A stretch of DNA of 20,924 nucleotides from Pasteurellaceae bacterium (GTDB lineage: Bacteria; Pseudomonadota; Gammaproteobacteria; Enterobacterales; Pasteurellaceae), in contig CAAELW010000026.1 in the NCBI GenBank assembly GCA_900756875.1, positions 1 to 20,924 of the forward strand, written 5' to 3'. Below the pieces are notes generated by a model that worked only from the letters and a program-made list of their open reading frames with translations, searched no databases and was not told the DNA's origin. The translations under genes were made by a program, and so were the position numbers. Shown here piece after piece: positions 1 to 10,339 of the stretch. Each line of letters opens with the position of its first letter. The first letter of the stretch is position 1.

Positions 1-142
1 CTTTCGGATTGTTTAATTCCGCTTGGCTAATGTTATTTTTAAGGTATCGTGTTTTAACGGTTTTCTTTGGTTGTTGTGTCGTTGTACAAGCAAACAAACC
101 TACGAATACGGCTATCAGTAATGCTATTTTAAATTTATTCAT
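1..142 (-). CDS. Lipoprotein, N-terminal part only (3' end beyond window)
   Basis: Only the first 47 codons are inside the window; the frame is open to the left edge. The product begins MNKFKIALLIAVFVGLFACT: a short basic start, a hydrophobic stretch, and a lipobox LFAC with the lipidated cysteine at residue 19, so it is very likely a signal-peptidase II substrate anchored in the inner or outer membrane. The mature start (TTTQQPKKTVKTRYLKNN) is polar and basic and matches no family I recognise. A promoter-like pair lies just upstream (182-209) and a weak GGAA is the only Shine-Dalgarno candidate. The function cannot be told from this fragment. Confidence 0.75.
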   Translation of the reverse strand, partial: MNKFKIALLIAVFVGLFACTTTQQPKKTVKTRYLKNNISQAELNNPK

Positions 143-181
143 CGATAAAGTTCCGAGAGTAGAGTGAATGAGAAAGATAGT

Positions 182-209
182 ATGATAGCGAAAATTGGGG
201 ATTGTGCAA
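182..209 (-). promoter_or_regulatory. Promoter of the left-edge lipoprotein gene
   Basis: On the minus strand a TTGCAC -35-like hexamer (209-204) and a TATCAT -10 hexamer (187-182) are 16 bases apart. Transcription would start near 175, about 33 bases before the ATG at 142. The -10 is good (5 of 6) and the -35 is weaker. Confidence 0.5.
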
Positions 210-241
210 GGGATGATATGCTATAGAAGGTTTTGAAATTA

Positions 242-262
242 GGCGCACATAGAAGGTGCGCC
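242..262 (-). terminator. Hairpin after the nuclease-like gene
   Basis: A perfect 7-bp inverted repeat (GGCGCAC, 7-base loop, GTGCGCC) starts 10 bases past the stop codon at 272. On the minus strand it is followed by TAATTTC, a poor U-tract, so it may terminate only weakly. Confidence 0.5.
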
Positions 263-271
263 ACATAGGAT

Positions 272-1405
272 TTAAAATTTATTTTTAATTTTGCTTAATG
301 ATTCTTGCATTGCATTTTCAAGTTTCTTGATATTTTCAACATGCCATTTTATTGCAATATTCCAATTATCATAATCATCACGAATAAAAGATGTTGAGAC
401 TGAAATTCTTGAAGCTTTTCTATCATCTAAACGTTCCCAGTTTAGTTCCCCACCAAATTTGCTTTCAATAAGCTCTCTTTCTTCATTGAGTAAATCAAAT
501 ATTTTTTTATTTTCTTCTACCGATTTTCTATCTATATATAACTCAGCTCTGATTTTATCTTTTAATAAAACAAGAGAGTATATAACTCCAGGTATAATTC
601 CTGATGCTGCAGCAATCCAGTTATCACTAGATCCTGTTCTATTACTATATAGCTCTAAGGAATTGGATTTACCGTATTCTAATAATCTAGACCAATATTG
701 AGAGTAAACACTATCGCTAATATTCTTAGCTATAGCAATATCTTTTTCTTCCGTTTCCTTAATAGTTGCCCTTATCGTAAATTCCTCAATTTCAGGTACT
801 GGTATAATTTTATCTATATCAATAATAACATCATTACCAAATAAATACGGAACAACTTTAATACACTGTATATCTATTCTATTACCTCTTAGCCATAATA
901 CGGTACTTGTTACTTCAGGTCTGAATTCTCGAGCCACTAATATTATTCTTTGAGAATATCCAATATTTATATTTGCATCTTCATTGTTAAGATGCTCAGA
1001 TAATTTTTGTTCCGCATTATATTTTTCACCTGGATATTTTTTATCTAGATATTCTTGATAAATTGAAATTATTTCATTTTTAGTTAATGTAGAGCAATAG
1101 GAAACATATTTTAATGCTTGCCATGTTACATCTTTGCCACTATCGTCAAGCTTATTTTCGATAATAACTAGATTTCCGTTCTTATCTATAGCTAATAGGT
1201 CTAAACGCTCTTTTGTTTTGTCAAATCGATTAAACTCTTTCTGTATGATTAGTAAATCTTCATCTTCTCCAAGCTCTTTTGACAATATTTTGGGATCACT
1301 ATCAATCCATTCTTGTAAATCATATCTCTCGGTTAAACCATGTTCAGAAAATTTTGTTTCATTAATTTTTACTAATTTTTTTACTTCTTCGTTTAACACA
1401 TACAT
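272..1405 (-). CDS. PD-(D/E)XK nuclease-like protein with DUF4268-type C-terminal domain
   Basis: The 377-residue protein has no signal peptide or membrane segment, so it should be cytoplasmic. Residues about 45-105 carry the hallmarks of a RecB/NucS-like PD-(D/E)XK fold: Glu57, Asp69 in RLDLLAID, Glu83-x-Lys85 in VIIENK on the next strand, and a QxxxY helix motif (Gln96-Tyr100). The C-terminal third (about 225-377) looks like the DUF4268 domain often fused to such nucleases; that assignment is from memory of the family. Start: AAGGA lies 8 bases before the ATG at 1405. It begins 48 bases past the metH stop with no terminator between, so read-through from metH is possible. The gene is more AT-rich than its neighbours and holds no exact uptake sequence, hinting at later acquisition. 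Biological role unknown; DNA repair or defence is only a guess. Confidence 0.8.
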   Translation of the reverse strand: MYVLNEEVKKLVKINETKFSEHGLTERYDLQEWIDSDPKILSKELGEDEDLLIIQKEFNRFDKTKERLDLLAIDKNGNLVIIENKLDDSGKDVTWQALKYVSYCSTLTKNEIISIYQEYLDKKYPGEKYNAEQKLSEHLNNEDANINIGYSQRIILVAREFRPEVTSTVLWLRGNRIDIQCIKVVPYLFGNDVIIDIDKIIPVPEIEEFTIRATIKETEEKDIAIAKNISDSVYSQYWSRLLEYGKSNSLELYSNRTGSSDNWIAAASGIIPGVIYSLVLLKDKIRAELYIDRKSVEENKKIFDLLNEERELIESKFGGELNWERLDDRKASRISVSTSFIRDDYDNWNIAIKWHVENIKKLENAMQESLSKIKNKF

Positions 1406-1453
1406 ATTGATGTTCCTTATTTATGGTTAATATTATTTATATTTTTATAAAAT

Positions 1454-4400
1454 TTACTTCATCGCCACACCCAACCATTTCATCATCTCTCTCTCATCCC
1501 AGCCTTTACGTTTGGCATAATCTTGAGCTTGGTCTTCATCAATGCGACCAAGTGTGAAATAGTTACTTGCAGGGTGGGTGAAGTACCAACCGCAGACGGA
1601 AGCTGCTGGCCACATAGCGTAGCTTTCGGTGAGTTTCATGCCGATGCGTTGTTCTACTTCTAATAAATCCCAAATCAAGGCTTTTTCGGTATGTTCTGGG
1701 CAGCTTGGATAACCTGGTGCAGGGCGGATACCGACATAGTTTTCATTGATTAAACCTTGGTTGTCGAATTCTTCTTGCGTGTAGCCCCAAATTCGGGTGC
1801 GAAGCTCAAAGTGCAGGTATTCCGCCATCGCTTCGGCTAAGCGATCGCCCACAGCTTGTAGTAAGATGGCGTTGTAGTCATCGCCCGCTGCTTTATAGCC
1901 TTCTACTAATTCCATTTCTTCAATACCGGCGCAGACAGCGAACATACCCATCCAGTCTTTTTTTCCGCTTTCGCGATCGGCAATAAAGTCGCTTAAGGCA
2001 AAGTTAAACGGGCTTTTGCTGTTTTTGCCACGTTCGGTCTGTTGACGTAAGCCGTAAGCGGTGCCAATGGGGTGTGAGCGTTCTTCATCAGCGAAAAGCA
2101 CCACATCATCGCCCACACGTTCCGCAGGGAAAATACCTAAAATACCACTTGGGTTGAGCTTGTGGTTTTGCTCTAATTCATCTAATACTACTTGCGCATC
2201 GTTCCATACTTTACGTGCTTCTTCGCCGCCTTCTGGATAATCGAAAGCGTCAGGGTAGCCACCCATTAAGCCCCAAATGCGGAAGAATGGCGACCAGTCG
2301 ATAAATTTACGTAATGTGGCAATCGGTACGTTTTTAAATTCCACAATGCCGGTTTGGTTTGGTTTTGGTGGCACGTAATCTGCCCATTCACTACTAAAGC
2401 CATCAAAGCGGTTTGCGCGAGCCTCTTCAATGCTGAGCTGTTTACGCAGTGGTTTACGGTTAGAGAAAGATTGCTGAATTTTCTCGTAATCTTTCTTGAA
2501 TTGTTCCCACAATGCCGCACGGCTTTCAGGATTCATTAATGTCGCACACACTGTCACCGCGCGGGAGGCGTTAGAGGTATAAAATACGCCGTGTTCTTTA
2601 TATTTTGGATAAAGTTTAATTGCCGTATGTTCTTTAGAGGTGGTTGCACCGCCAATCATCACAGGCAGATTTAAGCCTAAACGGGTCATTTCACCTAAGA
2701 AGTATTCCATCTCATCTAGAGAAGGAGTAATCAAACCACTTAACGCGATGATATCCGCTTTTTCATCAATGGCGGTTTGAATGATTTTGTCCGCAGGCAC
2801 CATCACGCCTAAGTCAATCACTTCAAAGTTATTACATTGCATCACCACGCTTACGATGTTTTTACCGATGTCGTGCACGTCGCCTTTTACGGTCGCAATC
2901 ACCACTTTACCGTTGCTTGAACCTTTTTGTTTGGTGGCGTTGATAAACGGCTCTAAATACGCCACGGATTGTTTCATCACGCGTGCGGATTTCACCACTT
3001 GTGGCAGGAACATTTTACCGTCACCGAATAAATCGCCGACTACGTCCATGCCTGCCATTAGCGGACCTTCAATCACATCTAATGGGCTTGGTAAGATTTG
3101 GCGAGCTTCTTCCGTATCTTCCACAATGTAAGTAGTAATCCCTTTCACAAGCGCGTGTTTTAAACGTTCTTCAACCGGCCAAGTACGCCATTCAGCCACA
3201 GAATCGACCGCACTTTCATCGTTGCCTTGGTTACGATATTTTTCTGCAATATCGAGTAGTTTTTCGGTGGCATCAGGGCTGCGGTTTAATACCGCATCTT
3301 CCACGATTTCACGCAATTCAGGATCGAGATCGTCATAAATTGCGAGTTGCCCCGCATTCACAATCCCCATATCCATGCCTTGTTTGATGGCGTGATAGAG
3401 GAAGACCGCGTGAATGGCTTCACGCATCACGTTGTTACCACGGAATGAGAAAGAGACATTCGACACCCCGCCTGAGATTTTCGCATGCGGTAGTGCGCGT
3501 TTAATACGACCTGTGGCGTTGATGAAATCCACACCGTAGTTGTTGTGTTCTTCAATCCCCGTACCGATCGCAAAAATATTCGGGTCGAAAATAATGTCTT
3601 CTGATGGGAAGCCGGCTTGGTTCACCAAAATTTCATAAGCACGGCTACAAATTTCAACTTTACGATCTTCGGTATCGGCTTGACCCACTTCGTCAAACGC
3701 CATGACCACCACAGCTGCACCGTATTTACGCACCAGTTTAGCGTGTTCGATAAAGATTTCTTCGCCTTCTTTAAGCGAAATAGAGTTCACAATCGGTTTA
3801 CCTTGAACAGACTGTAAACCTGCCTCAATCACTTCCCATTTAGACGAGTCGATCATGACTGGCACTTTGGCCGCATCTGGCTCGGTTGCCATAATATTGA
3901 GGAAACGGGTCATGCATTTTTTGCCGTCTAATAAGGCTTCGTCCATATTGACGTCGATCACTTGTGCACCGTTTTCTACTTGGTCGATAGCAATTTCAAT
4001 GGCTTCAGCAAATTTGTCTTCTTTAATTAAACGTTTGAATTTGGCCGAACCTGTCACGTTATTACGTTCGCCCACGTTTACGAATAGGCTTTCATCATCA
4101 ATATTGAGTGGTTCTAAGCCTGATAAACGCATGGCGGTTTTAATTTCAGGTAATTTACGCGGCGCAATACCTTGCATCGCATCCGCAAAGGCTTTGATGT
4201 GTTCTGGCGTCGTACCACAACAACCACCGACAATGTTCACAAAGCCACTTTCAGCCCATTCTTTAAGATGTGCAGCCATCTCTTCTGCACCTAAATCGTA
4301 GCCACCAAAGGCATTTGGTAAGCCCGCATTTGGGTGGACGGAAACATAGGTTTCGCTGATTTTAGATAGTTGTTCAACATACTGGCGAAGTTCTTTCGGG

Positions 4401-5146
4401 CCTAGCGCACAGTTCAAACCGAACGTTAGTGGTTTAGCGTGACGAAGCGAGTTGTAGAACGCTTCGGTGGTTTGCCCAGAAAGGGTACGGCCGGAAGCAT
4501 CGGTAATGGTGCCGGAAATCATAATCGGCAATTCCACACCTAATTCTTCAAATACGGTTTCAATGGCGAAAATGGCGGCTTTTGCGTTTAACGTGTCGAA
4601 AATGGTTTCGATCATGATTAAATCCGCACCACCTTTAATTAAGCCTTTAGTCGCTTCCGCATAGGCATCCACCAGTTCCATAAACGTCACATTACGGAAA
4701 CCTGGGTCGTTTACGTCAGGAGAAATAGAGGCGGTGCGGTTAGTTGGCCCTAACACGCCAGCAACAAAGCGAGGTTTTTCTGGTGTGCTGTATTTATCTG
4801 CGGCTAAACGGGCTAGTTTCGCCCCTGCAAAATTCAGTTCGTAGGCAATAGACTGTAAATCATAATCCGCTTGCGCGATGGTGGTAGAACTGAAAGTATT
4901 GGTTTCAATAATATCGGCGCCTGCGGCTAAATATTTCTCATGAATGGCAGAAATTAACAGGGGTTGGGTTAAGGTGAGCAAGTCATTATTGCCACGTAAA
5001 TCAACCGCACTTTCTTTAAAACGCTCGCCTCTAAAATCAGCCTCGGTGAGTTTGTATTTTTGGATCATCGTCCCCATCGCACCATCTAAAATGAGGATGC
5101 GTTCAGCGAGGGATTTTTTCAGTAATTCGGTTTGATTATGTGACAT
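1454..5146 (-). CDS. metH: Cobalamin-dependent methionine synthase
   Basis: This cytoplasmic enzyme transfers a methyl group from 5-methyltetrahydrofolate to homocysteine through methylcobalamin. At 1230 residues it matches the E. coli enzyme (1227). Domains in order: homocysteine-binding (about 1-325) with zinc ligands Cys246 in LNCALGP and Cys309/Cys310 in [10 protein letters not shown]; pterin-binding (about 350-620) with the [13 protein letters not shown] motif; cobalamin-binding (about 650-890) with DVHDIGKN, where His758 is the lower axial cobalt ligand; and the AdoMet reactivation domain (about 900-1230) with [12 protein letters not shown]. All key residues are present and the frame is unbroken. 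It is a single-gene unit with a near-consensus promoter at 5184-5212. Two uptake sequences are translated inside it (3207 and 5005). Activity needs imported or salvaged B12, whose genes are not in the window. Confidence 0.98.
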   Translation of the reverse strand: MSHNQTELLKKSLAERILILDGAMGTMIQKYKLTEADFRGERFKESAVDLRGNNDLLTLTQPLLISAIHEKYLAAGADIIETNTFSSTTIAQADYDLQSIAYELNFAGAKLARLAADKYSTPEKPRFVAGVLGPTNRTASISPDVNDPGFRNVTFMELVDAYAEATKGLIKGGADLIMIETIFDTLNAKAAIFAIETVFEELGVELPIMISGTITDASGRTLSGQTTEAFYNSLRHAKPLTFGLNCALGPKELRQYVEQLSKISETYVSVHPNAGLPNAFGGYDLGAEEMAAHLKEWAESGFVNIVGGCCGTTPEHIKAFADAMQGIAPRKLPEIKTAMRLSGLEPLNIDDESLFVNVGERNNVTGSAKFKRLIKEDKFAEAIEIAIDQVENGAQVIDVNMDEALLDGKKCMTRFLNIMATEPDAAKVPVMIDSSKWEVIEAGLQSVQGKPIVNSISLKEGEEIFIEHAKLVRKYGAAVVVMAFDEVGQADTEDRKVEICSRAYEILVNQAGFPSEDIIFDPNIFAIGTGIEEHNNYGVDFINATGRIKRALPHAKISGGVSNVSFSFRGNNVMREAIHAVFLYHAIKQGMDMGIVNAGQLAIYDDLDPELREIVEDAVLNRSPDATEKLLDIAEKYRNQGNDESAVDSVAEWRTWPVEERLKHALVKGITTYIVEDTEEARQILPSPLDVIEGPLMAGMDVVGDLFGDGKMFLPQVVKSARVMKQSVAYLEPFINATKQKGSSNGKVVIATVKGDVHDIGKNIVSVVMQCNNFEVIDLGVMVPADKIIQTAIDEKADIIALSGLITPSLDEMEYFLGEMTRLGLNLPVMIGGATTSKEHTAIKLYPKYKEHGVFYTSNASRAVTVCATLMNPESRAALWEQFKKDYEKIQQSFSNRKPLRKQLSIEEARANRFDGFSSEWADYVPPKPNQTGIVEFKNVPIATLRKFIDWSPFFRIWGLMGGYPDAFDYPEGGEEARKVWNDAQVVLDELEQNHKLNPSGILGIFPAERVGDDVVLFADEERSHPIGTAYGLRQQTERGKNSKSPFNFALSDFIADRESGKKDWMGMFAVCAGIEEMELVEGYKAAGDDYNAILLQAVGDRLAEAMAEYLHFELRTRIWGYTQEEFDNQGLINENYVGIRPAPGYPSCPEHTEKALIWDLLEVEQRIGMKLTESYAMWPAASVCGWYFTHPASNYFTLGRIDEDQAQDYAKRKGWDEREMMKWLGVAMK
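3207..3216 (-). repeat. DNA uptake signal sequence (USS) inside metH
   Basis: An exact AAAGTGCGGT on the minus strand, read within the metH frame as part of Glu-Ser-Ala-Val. Confidence 0.9.
5005..5014 (-). repeat. DNA uptake signal sequence inside metH
   Basis: An exact AAAGTGCGGT on the minus strand near the 5' end of metH, again translated as Glu-Ser-Ala-Val (residues about 45-48). Confidence 0.9.
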
Positions 5147-5183
5147 AGACAGCTCTTTTTAAAATCAATCAATATTGGTCGGA

Positions 5184-5212
5184 ATGATAGGGATAAGCAT
5201 TGATACTGTCAA
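5184..5212 (-). promoter_or_regulatory. metH promoter
   Basis: A perfect TTGACA -35 (5212-5207) and a TATCAT -10 (5189-5184) are separated by exactly 17 bases, the best sigma-70 match in the window. The start point would be near 5177, about 31 bases before the metH ATG. I see no convincing MetJ box tandem; a MetR site cannot be excluded. Confidence 0.8.
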
Positions 5213-5224
5213 ATAAAAGGGGAG

Positions 5225-5234
5225 AAAGTGCGGT
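5225..5234 (+). repeat. Single intergenic DNA uptake signal sequence
   Basis: An exact AAAGTGCGGT between the leuD terminator and the metH promoter, followed by the usual downstream A-rich run. It has no inverted partner nearby. Confidence 0.9.
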
Positions 5235-5252
5235 AAAAAAATGGAATGTTTT

Positions 5253-5281
5253 CAAAAAGAAAGGCGGACAAATTGTCCGCC
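5253..5281 (-). terminator. Rho-independent terminator of the leu operon
   Basis: A perfect 8-bp stem (GGCGGACA/TGTCCGCC, 5263-5281) with a 3-base loop is followed on the minus strand by TTTCTTTTTG. It lies 41 bases past the leuD stop codon and should end the leuABCD transcript before the metH promoter. Confidence 0.85.
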
Positions 5282-5321
5282 GAATGGTTAGCAATATTTG
5301 CTGTCCGAGTAAAAAAACAGA

Positions 5322-5924
5322 TTAACGTAAAAATGCCGGAATATTTTTTTCGTATTCACTGATGGCATCTTCATGTTGTAACGTCAAACCGATGTTATCC
5401 AAGCCGTTTAACAAACAATGACGGCGGAATTCATCCAGTTCAAAGTGATAGACTTTGTCACCTACAGTGACGGTCATCGCTTCTAAATCCACATGGATTT
5501 GTTTGCCTTCATTTGCCCACACCCATTGGAAGATTTCTTCCACTTCTTCTTCGCTTAAACGAATCGGTAACATGTGGTTGTTTAAACTGTTGTTATAGAA
5601 AATATCCGCAAAGCTTGGTGCGATCATCACTTTGAAACCGTAATCGGCTAATGCCCAAGGCGCATGTTCACGAGACGAACCACAGCCAAGGTTTTTACGC
5701 GCTAATAAAATGGTCGCGCCTTGATATTGTGGATAATTCAATACGAAATCTGGATTTGGCTTGGTGCCTTCTACATCCAAATAACGCCATTCATGGAATA
5801 AGTGTTTACCGAAACCTACGCGGGTAATGGCTTGTAAAAATTGTTTTGGAATAATCGCATCCGTGTCCACGTTTGCCGCATCCAATGGCACTACTAAGCC
5901 TGAAAGTTGTTTAAATCCTGCCAT
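5322..5924 (-). CDS. leuD: 3-isopropylmalate dehydratase, small subunit
   Basis: With LeuC, this subunit isomerises 2-isopropylmalate to 3-isopropylmalate, the second step of leucine synthesis. At 200 residues it has the usual length. The N-terminal [17 protein letters not shown] and the central [20 protein letters not shown] signature, the swivelling aconitase-like domain that supplies substrate-recognition residues, are intact. It is the last cistron of the operon, starting only 10 bases after leuC (its TAA at 5935-5937), with GGAGCAG as Shine-Dalgarno just before the ATG. It contains no membrane or export signal. Confidence 0.97.
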   Translation of the reverse strand: MAGFKQLSGLVVPLDAANVDTDAIIPKQFLQAITRVGFGKHLFHEWRYLDVEGTKPNPDFVLNYPQYQGATILLARKNLGCGSSREHAPWALADYGFKVMIAPSFADIFYNNSLNNHMLPIRLSEEEVEEIFQWVWANEGKQIHVDLEAMTVTVGDKVYHFELDEFRRHCLLNGLDNIGLTLQHEDAISEYEKNIPAFLR

Positions 5925-5934
5925 TTTCTGCTCC

Positions 5935-7344
5935 TTAGTTTAATGTGACGTCACGAATATCAACGAATTTACCGAACATTCCAGCTGCCGCTGCCATCGC
6001 AGGACTCACCAAGTGAGTGCGACCATTACGGCCTTGGCGACCTTCAAAGTTACGGTTCGAAGTGGAAGCACAACGTTCCCATTCGCCTAAACGGTCATCG
6101 TTCATCCCTAAGCACATTGAGCAGCCCGGATTACGCCATTCAGCGCCCGCTTCGATAAAGATTTTATCCAAGCCTTCTTTTTCTGCTTGTTCTTTCACTA
6201 AGCCGGAACCAGGTACCACTAAAATACGCTTCACATTATCAGCTTTTTTGCGACCTTTCATCACGGCTGCTGCGGCACGTAAATCTTCGATACGAGCATT
6301 GGTACAAGAACCGATAAAGACTTGATCCACCGGAATATCTTTTAAATCAGTATTCGGTTCTAAACCGATATAATTCAAGGCTTTTTCTGCTGAAGCACGA
6401 GTCACCGGATCGGTCATTTCTGCTGGATTTGGCACTGGTTGATCGATACCGATTACTTGGCCAGGGTTTGTTCCCCAAGTTACCTGTGGTGCAATGTCTT
6501 TGGCTTCTAACGTGATGACTGTGTCAAATTTTGCATCATCATCGGATTTTAAGGTTTTCCAATAAGCAACGGCATCATCCCAATCTTTACCTTTTGGTGC
6601 ATGTGGACGACCTTTTAAGTATTCGAAAGTCGTTTCATCTGGTGCGATTAAGCCGGCTTTGGCACCCATTTCAATTGCCATATTACAAACAGTCATACGG
6701 CCTTCCATGGAAAGATCACGAATCGCTTCACCGCAGAACTCCACCACATGGCCTGTACCGCCTGCCATGGTAGTTTTACCGATAATGGCAAGAATAATGT
6801 CTTTTGCGGTAATGCCTGGTGCGACTTTGCCACGAACTTCAATTTTCATATTTTTTGCGCGAGCTTGTTTTAAGGTTTGTGTGGCTAATACGTGCTCTAC
6901 TTCAGATGTACCAATACCAAATGCTAAGGCACCGAATGCACCGTGGGTGGCAGTATGGGAGTCTCCACAAACGATAGTCATACCTGGTAAGGTTAAGCCT
7001 TGTTCAGGCCCCATGACATGCACAATACCTTGTTCTTTTGTGGTCATGTCGAATAATTGAATACCGGTTGCTTTCGTGTTTTTTTCAAGTTCCAATACTT
7101 GAATTTTCGCTTGGCCTTCAAGTTTGTTCACATCACGTACTTGGGTAGAAATACTGTGATCCATGGTGCCGAACGTTTTACTGACTTGACGTACTTGGCG
7201 GCCTGCCACACGTAAACCATCAAAGGCTTGTGGGCTGGTTACTTCATGGATTAAATGACGGTTAATATACAAAATCGGCGTTTCGCCTTCAGCTTCGTAT
7301 ACCACATGTGCATCGAATAATTTTTCGTAAAGAGTTTTTGCCAT
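5935..7344 (-). CDS. leuC: 3-isopropylmalate dehydratase, large subunit
   Basis: This is the aconitase-type catalytic subunit that partners LeuD. From the chosen start [15 protein letters not shown] it is 469 residues (E. coli 466). The three [4Fe-4S] cysteines are present: Cys347 in FIGSCTNAR and Cys408/Cys411 in [11 protein letters not shown]. The [19 protein letters not shown] substrate loop (about 128-146) is intact. The frame is open 23 codons further up to an ATG at 7413, but that extension translates an inverted uptake-sequence pair and is absent from the family. The start at 7344 has GAGAAA at good spacing, so I use it. An intercistronic gap of 77 bases separates it from leuB. Confidence 0.97.
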   Translation of the reverse strand: MAKTLYEKLFDAHVVYEAEGETPILYINRHLIHEVTSPQAFDGLRVAGRQVRQVSKTFGTMDHSISTQVRDVNKLEGQAKIQVLELEKNTKATGIQLFDMTTKEQGIVHVMGPEQGLTLPGMTIVCGDSHTATHGAFGALAFGIGTSEVEHVLATQTLKQARAKNMKIEVRGKVAPGITAKDIILAIIGKTTMAGGTGHVVEFCGEAIRDLSMEGRMTVCNMAIEMGAKAGLIAPDETTFEYLKGRPHAPKGKDWDDAVAYWKTLKSDDDAKFDTVITLEAKDIAPQVTWGTNPGQVIGIDQPVPNPAEMTDPVTRASAEKALNYIGLEPNTDLKDIPVDQVFIGSCTNARIEDLRAAAAVMKGRKKADNVKRILVVPGSGLVKEQAEKEGLDKIFIEAGAEWRNPGCSMCLGMNDDRLGEWERCASTSNRNFEGRQGRNGRTHLVSPAMAAAAGMFGKFVDIRDVTLN

Positions 7345-7370
7345 AATTTTTCTCAATTCGTTAGAGTAGC

Positions 7371-7410
7371 AAGTGCGGTCAAATTTTAGGGTGTTTTTAA
7401 ACCGCACTTT
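7371..7410. repeat. Inverted pair of uptake signal sequences between leuB and leuC
   Basis: AAGTGCGGT (7371-7379) and ACCGCACTTT (7401-7410) form a 9-bp stem with a 21-base loop. The stem is not followed by a T-run on the minus strand, so it should not be a strong intrinsic terminator within the operon. It could still fold in the mRNA between leuB and leuC. Confidence 0.85.
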
Positions 7411-7421
7411 CATTGTTTTTA

Positions 7422-8513
<1,092 letters not shown>

Positions 8514-8524
8514 TCAGTCACACC

Positions 8525-8534
8525 AAAGTGCGGT
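8525..8534 (+). repeat. Single DNA uptake signal sequence in the leuA-leuB gap
   Basis: An exact AAAGTGCGGT followed by TAATTTT, directly abutting the inverted-repeat element at 8541. Confidence 0.9.
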
Positions 8535-8540
8535 TAATTT

Positions 8541-8657
8541 TCTCCCCTCTTTTGTAAAGAGGGGCTGGGGGGAGATTTTTACGATATAAAATTCACTGCA
8601 GAGGTTGATGTTACTTCTGCCAAATCTCCCCTAACCCCTCTTTGCTAAAGAGGGGGA
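8541..8657. repeat. Twin-hairpin inverted-repeat (REP/MITE-like) element
   Basis: Two arms face each other around a 43-base core. Each arm holds the same 9-bp hairpin, CCCCTCTTT with a 3-base loop and AAAGAGGGG (8544-8564 and 8635-8655). The inner edges are a perfect 10-bp inverted repeat, GGGGAGATTT (8569-8578) and AAATCTCCCC (8622-8631). There is no room for a protein, so it is non-autonomous. The composition (G/C runs) differs from the surrounding AT-rich genes. It is built like bacterial REP doublets or small palindromic mobile elements; which family is not certain. It lies inside the leu transcription unit, so it would appear in the mRNA as two stem-loops or one long one. Confidence 0.75.
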
Positions 8658-8662
8658 TTGGA

Positions 8663-10210
8663 TTAATGATGTTTGTGGCTTTTAATATCGGCGACTTTAT
8701 GTGCACGATAAATGGCATTAATTGCATGAACTAAAGCAAGTGCGGAAGATTCAACGATGTCTGTTGCTAAACCAACACCGTGGAATTTACGGCCTTCGTG
8801 TTCAACCACGATATCCACCTGACCTAAGGCTTCAGCACCTTCGCCTTTTGCAGTTAAGTTATAGTGGGACATTTTGATATCTAAGCCGGTTAAATTCAAG
8901 ATTGCATTGTAGACAGCATCAACCGGACCATTACCACCGATAGAAGAGGTACTTAATTTTTTACCATCCAATTCTACTTGAACAAAAGCAGTTGCTGGAT
9001 ATTCTTTAGTGGAGTGTGCAGAAAGTTTATCTAACACTAAACGATCTTCATCACCTTGTTGCATATCAATAAAGGCTAAGGCTTCCAAGTCATAATCGAA
9101 CACTTGGCCTTTTTTATCCGCCAATTTTAAGAAGGCTTCATACAATTTGTCTAAATCGTAATCTTGTTCGGTGTAACCCATATCCGCCATGTGGCCTTTC
9201 ACAGCTGCGCGACCAGAACGTGCGGTTAAGTTTAATTTCTCTTTCTTCAAGCCGATAGTTTCTGGTGACATGATTTCGTAGGTATTTTGGTTTTTTAACA
9301 TACCATCTTGGTGAATACCGGATGAATGTGCGAAAGCATTTGAACCGACAATCGCTTTATTCGGTTGGATTGGCATATTACAAAGTTGGCTCACCATTTG
9401 GCTAACACGGTGGATTTCTTGTGTGTTGATACGTGTATCCACGCCCATGAATTCTTGACGAACTTTCATTGCCATCACCACTTCTTCAAGAGAGGTATTG
9501 CCTGCGCGTTCACCAATGCCGTTGATAGTACATTCAATTTGACGTGCACCATTTTGTACAGCGGTTAAGGAGTTAGCCGTTGCCATACCCAAGTCATTGT
9601 GGCAATGTACGGAAATTACAGCTTTATCGATATTTGGTACGCGGTTACGTACTTCAGCAATGATATTGCCGAATTGGTTAGGTAAGCAGAAACCAACAGT
9701 GTCAGGAATATTTACAGTTGTTGCACCCGCATTGATTGCGGCTTCAACAATACGACAAATATTGTCGATACCGGTACGGCCCGCATCTTCGCAAGAAAAT
9801 TCTACATCGTCAGTATAATTACGTGCATGTTTTACTGCTGCCACCGCCATTTCAACGACATCGTCAAAAGTACGTTTTAACTTGGCTTCAACGTGTAATG
9901 CTGAAACTGCAATAAATGTATGGATACGAAACGCTTCTGCCACTTTTAAGGCTTCAGCTGCCGCATCAATATCTTTAATTACTGCACGGGAAAGTGCCGC
10001 AACACGACTATTTTTGATATGGCGTGCAATGGTTTGAACAGATTCAAAATCGCCTTGAGAAGAAACCGGGAAACCGACTTCCATCACATCCACGCCGAGA
10101 CGTTCAAGGGCTAAAGCAATCTGTAATTTCTCTTTAACGGTTAAGCTTGCTTTTAACGCTTGTTCGCCATCACGCAAGGTGGTATCAAAAATAATAACGC
10201 GATCTGTCAT
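8663..10210 (-). CDS. leuA: 2-isopropylmalate synthase
   Basis: LeuA condenses acetyl-CoA with 2-ketoisovalerate, the committed and leucine-inhibited first step. The 515-residue protein starts [19 protein letters not shown], with Asp14 a metal ligand. It has the HCH metal pair His202/His204 in [11 protein letters not shown] and Asn238 in [11 protein letters not shown]. The N-terminal TIM-barrel (about 1-270) is followed by a linker with the GIHQDGMLK motif and the C-terminal allosteric domain (about 390-515). Length compares with 523 in E. coli; the C terminus ends in His/Lys-rich SHKHH. It is the first structural gene of the operon, downstream of a leader peptide and attenuator (10269-10399). 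Confidence 0.98.
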   Translation of the reverse strand: MTDRVIIFDTTLRDGEQALKASLTVKEKLQIALALERLGVDVMEVGFPVSSQGDFESVQTIARHIKNSRVAALSRAVIKDIDAAAEALKVAEAFRIHTFIAVSALHVEAKLKRTFDDVVEMAVAAVKHARNYTDDVEFSCEDAGRTGIDNICRIVEAAINAGATTVNIPDTVGFCLPNQFGNIIAEVRNRVPNIDKAVISVHCHNDLGMATANSLTAVQNGARQIECTINGIGERAGNTSLEEVVMAMKVRQEFMGVDTRINTQEIHRVSQMVSQLCNMPIQPNKAIVGSNAFAHSSGIHQDGMLKNQNTYEIMSPETIGLKKEKLNLTARSGRAAVKGHMADMGYTEQDYDLDKLYEAFLKLADKKGQVFDYDLEALAFIDMQQGDEDRLVLDKLSAHSTKEYPATAFVQVELDGKKLSTSSIGGNGPVDAVYNAILNLTGLDIKMSHYNLTAKGEGAEALGQVDIVVEHEGRKFHGVGLATDIVESSALALVHAINAIYRAHKVADIKSHKHH

Positions 10211-10234
10211 AGTATTTTCCTTCTTTTATCACTC

Positions 10235-10244
10235 AAAGTGCGGT
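10235..10244 (+). repeat. DNA uptake signal sequence between attenuator and leuA
   Basis: An exact AAAGTGCGGT, 25 bases upstream of the leuA start codon and outside the attenuator stems. Confidence 0.9.
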
Positions 10245-10268
10245 CATTTTTACCGTGATTTTAAAACG

Positions 10269-10298
10269 AAAAAACCCGCAATCTTAAAAGTGCGGGTT
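10269..10298 (-). terminator. Leucine attenuator terminator hairpin
   Basis: On the minus strand AACCCGCA (10298-10291), a 10-base loop and TGCGGGTT (10280-10273) form a perfect 8-bp stem that runs directly into a six-T tract (10274-10269). It lies 41 bases after the leuL stop and 58 bases before leuA, the position of the terminator in classical amino-acid attenuators. A rival pairing is visible: CAACCCGCAC (10299-10290) can instead pair with GTGCGG (10349-10344) plus GTTG just after it (10339-10336), leaving a 4-base bulge, which would break the terminator. Confidence 0.9.
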
Positions 10299-10339
10299 GA
10301 TAATAGATTTTTTACATAAAGGTGTTTTTTATCCACAAC

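Noticed and set aside
459..701. Plus-strand reading frames antisense to the nuclease-like gene, metH and the leu genes
   Set aside because: They lack ribosome sites and recognisable domains and lie opposite well-supported genes.
5147..5183. Possible MetJ box (AGCTGTCT) near the metH start
   Set aside because: Only one half-decent 8-mer is seen, without the tandem repeat needed for MetJ binding.
7345..7413. Longer leuC start at 7413
   Set aside because: The extra 23 codons are the translation of an inverted uptake-sequence pair, and the family N terminus MAKTLYEK with a good ribosome site begins at 7344.
10205..10255. Second hairpin around the uptake sequence before leuA (ATCAC...GGT/ACCGTGAT)
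   Set aside because: The arms pair only with a 9-base bulge and no T-run; the clear attenuator stem lies next to it.
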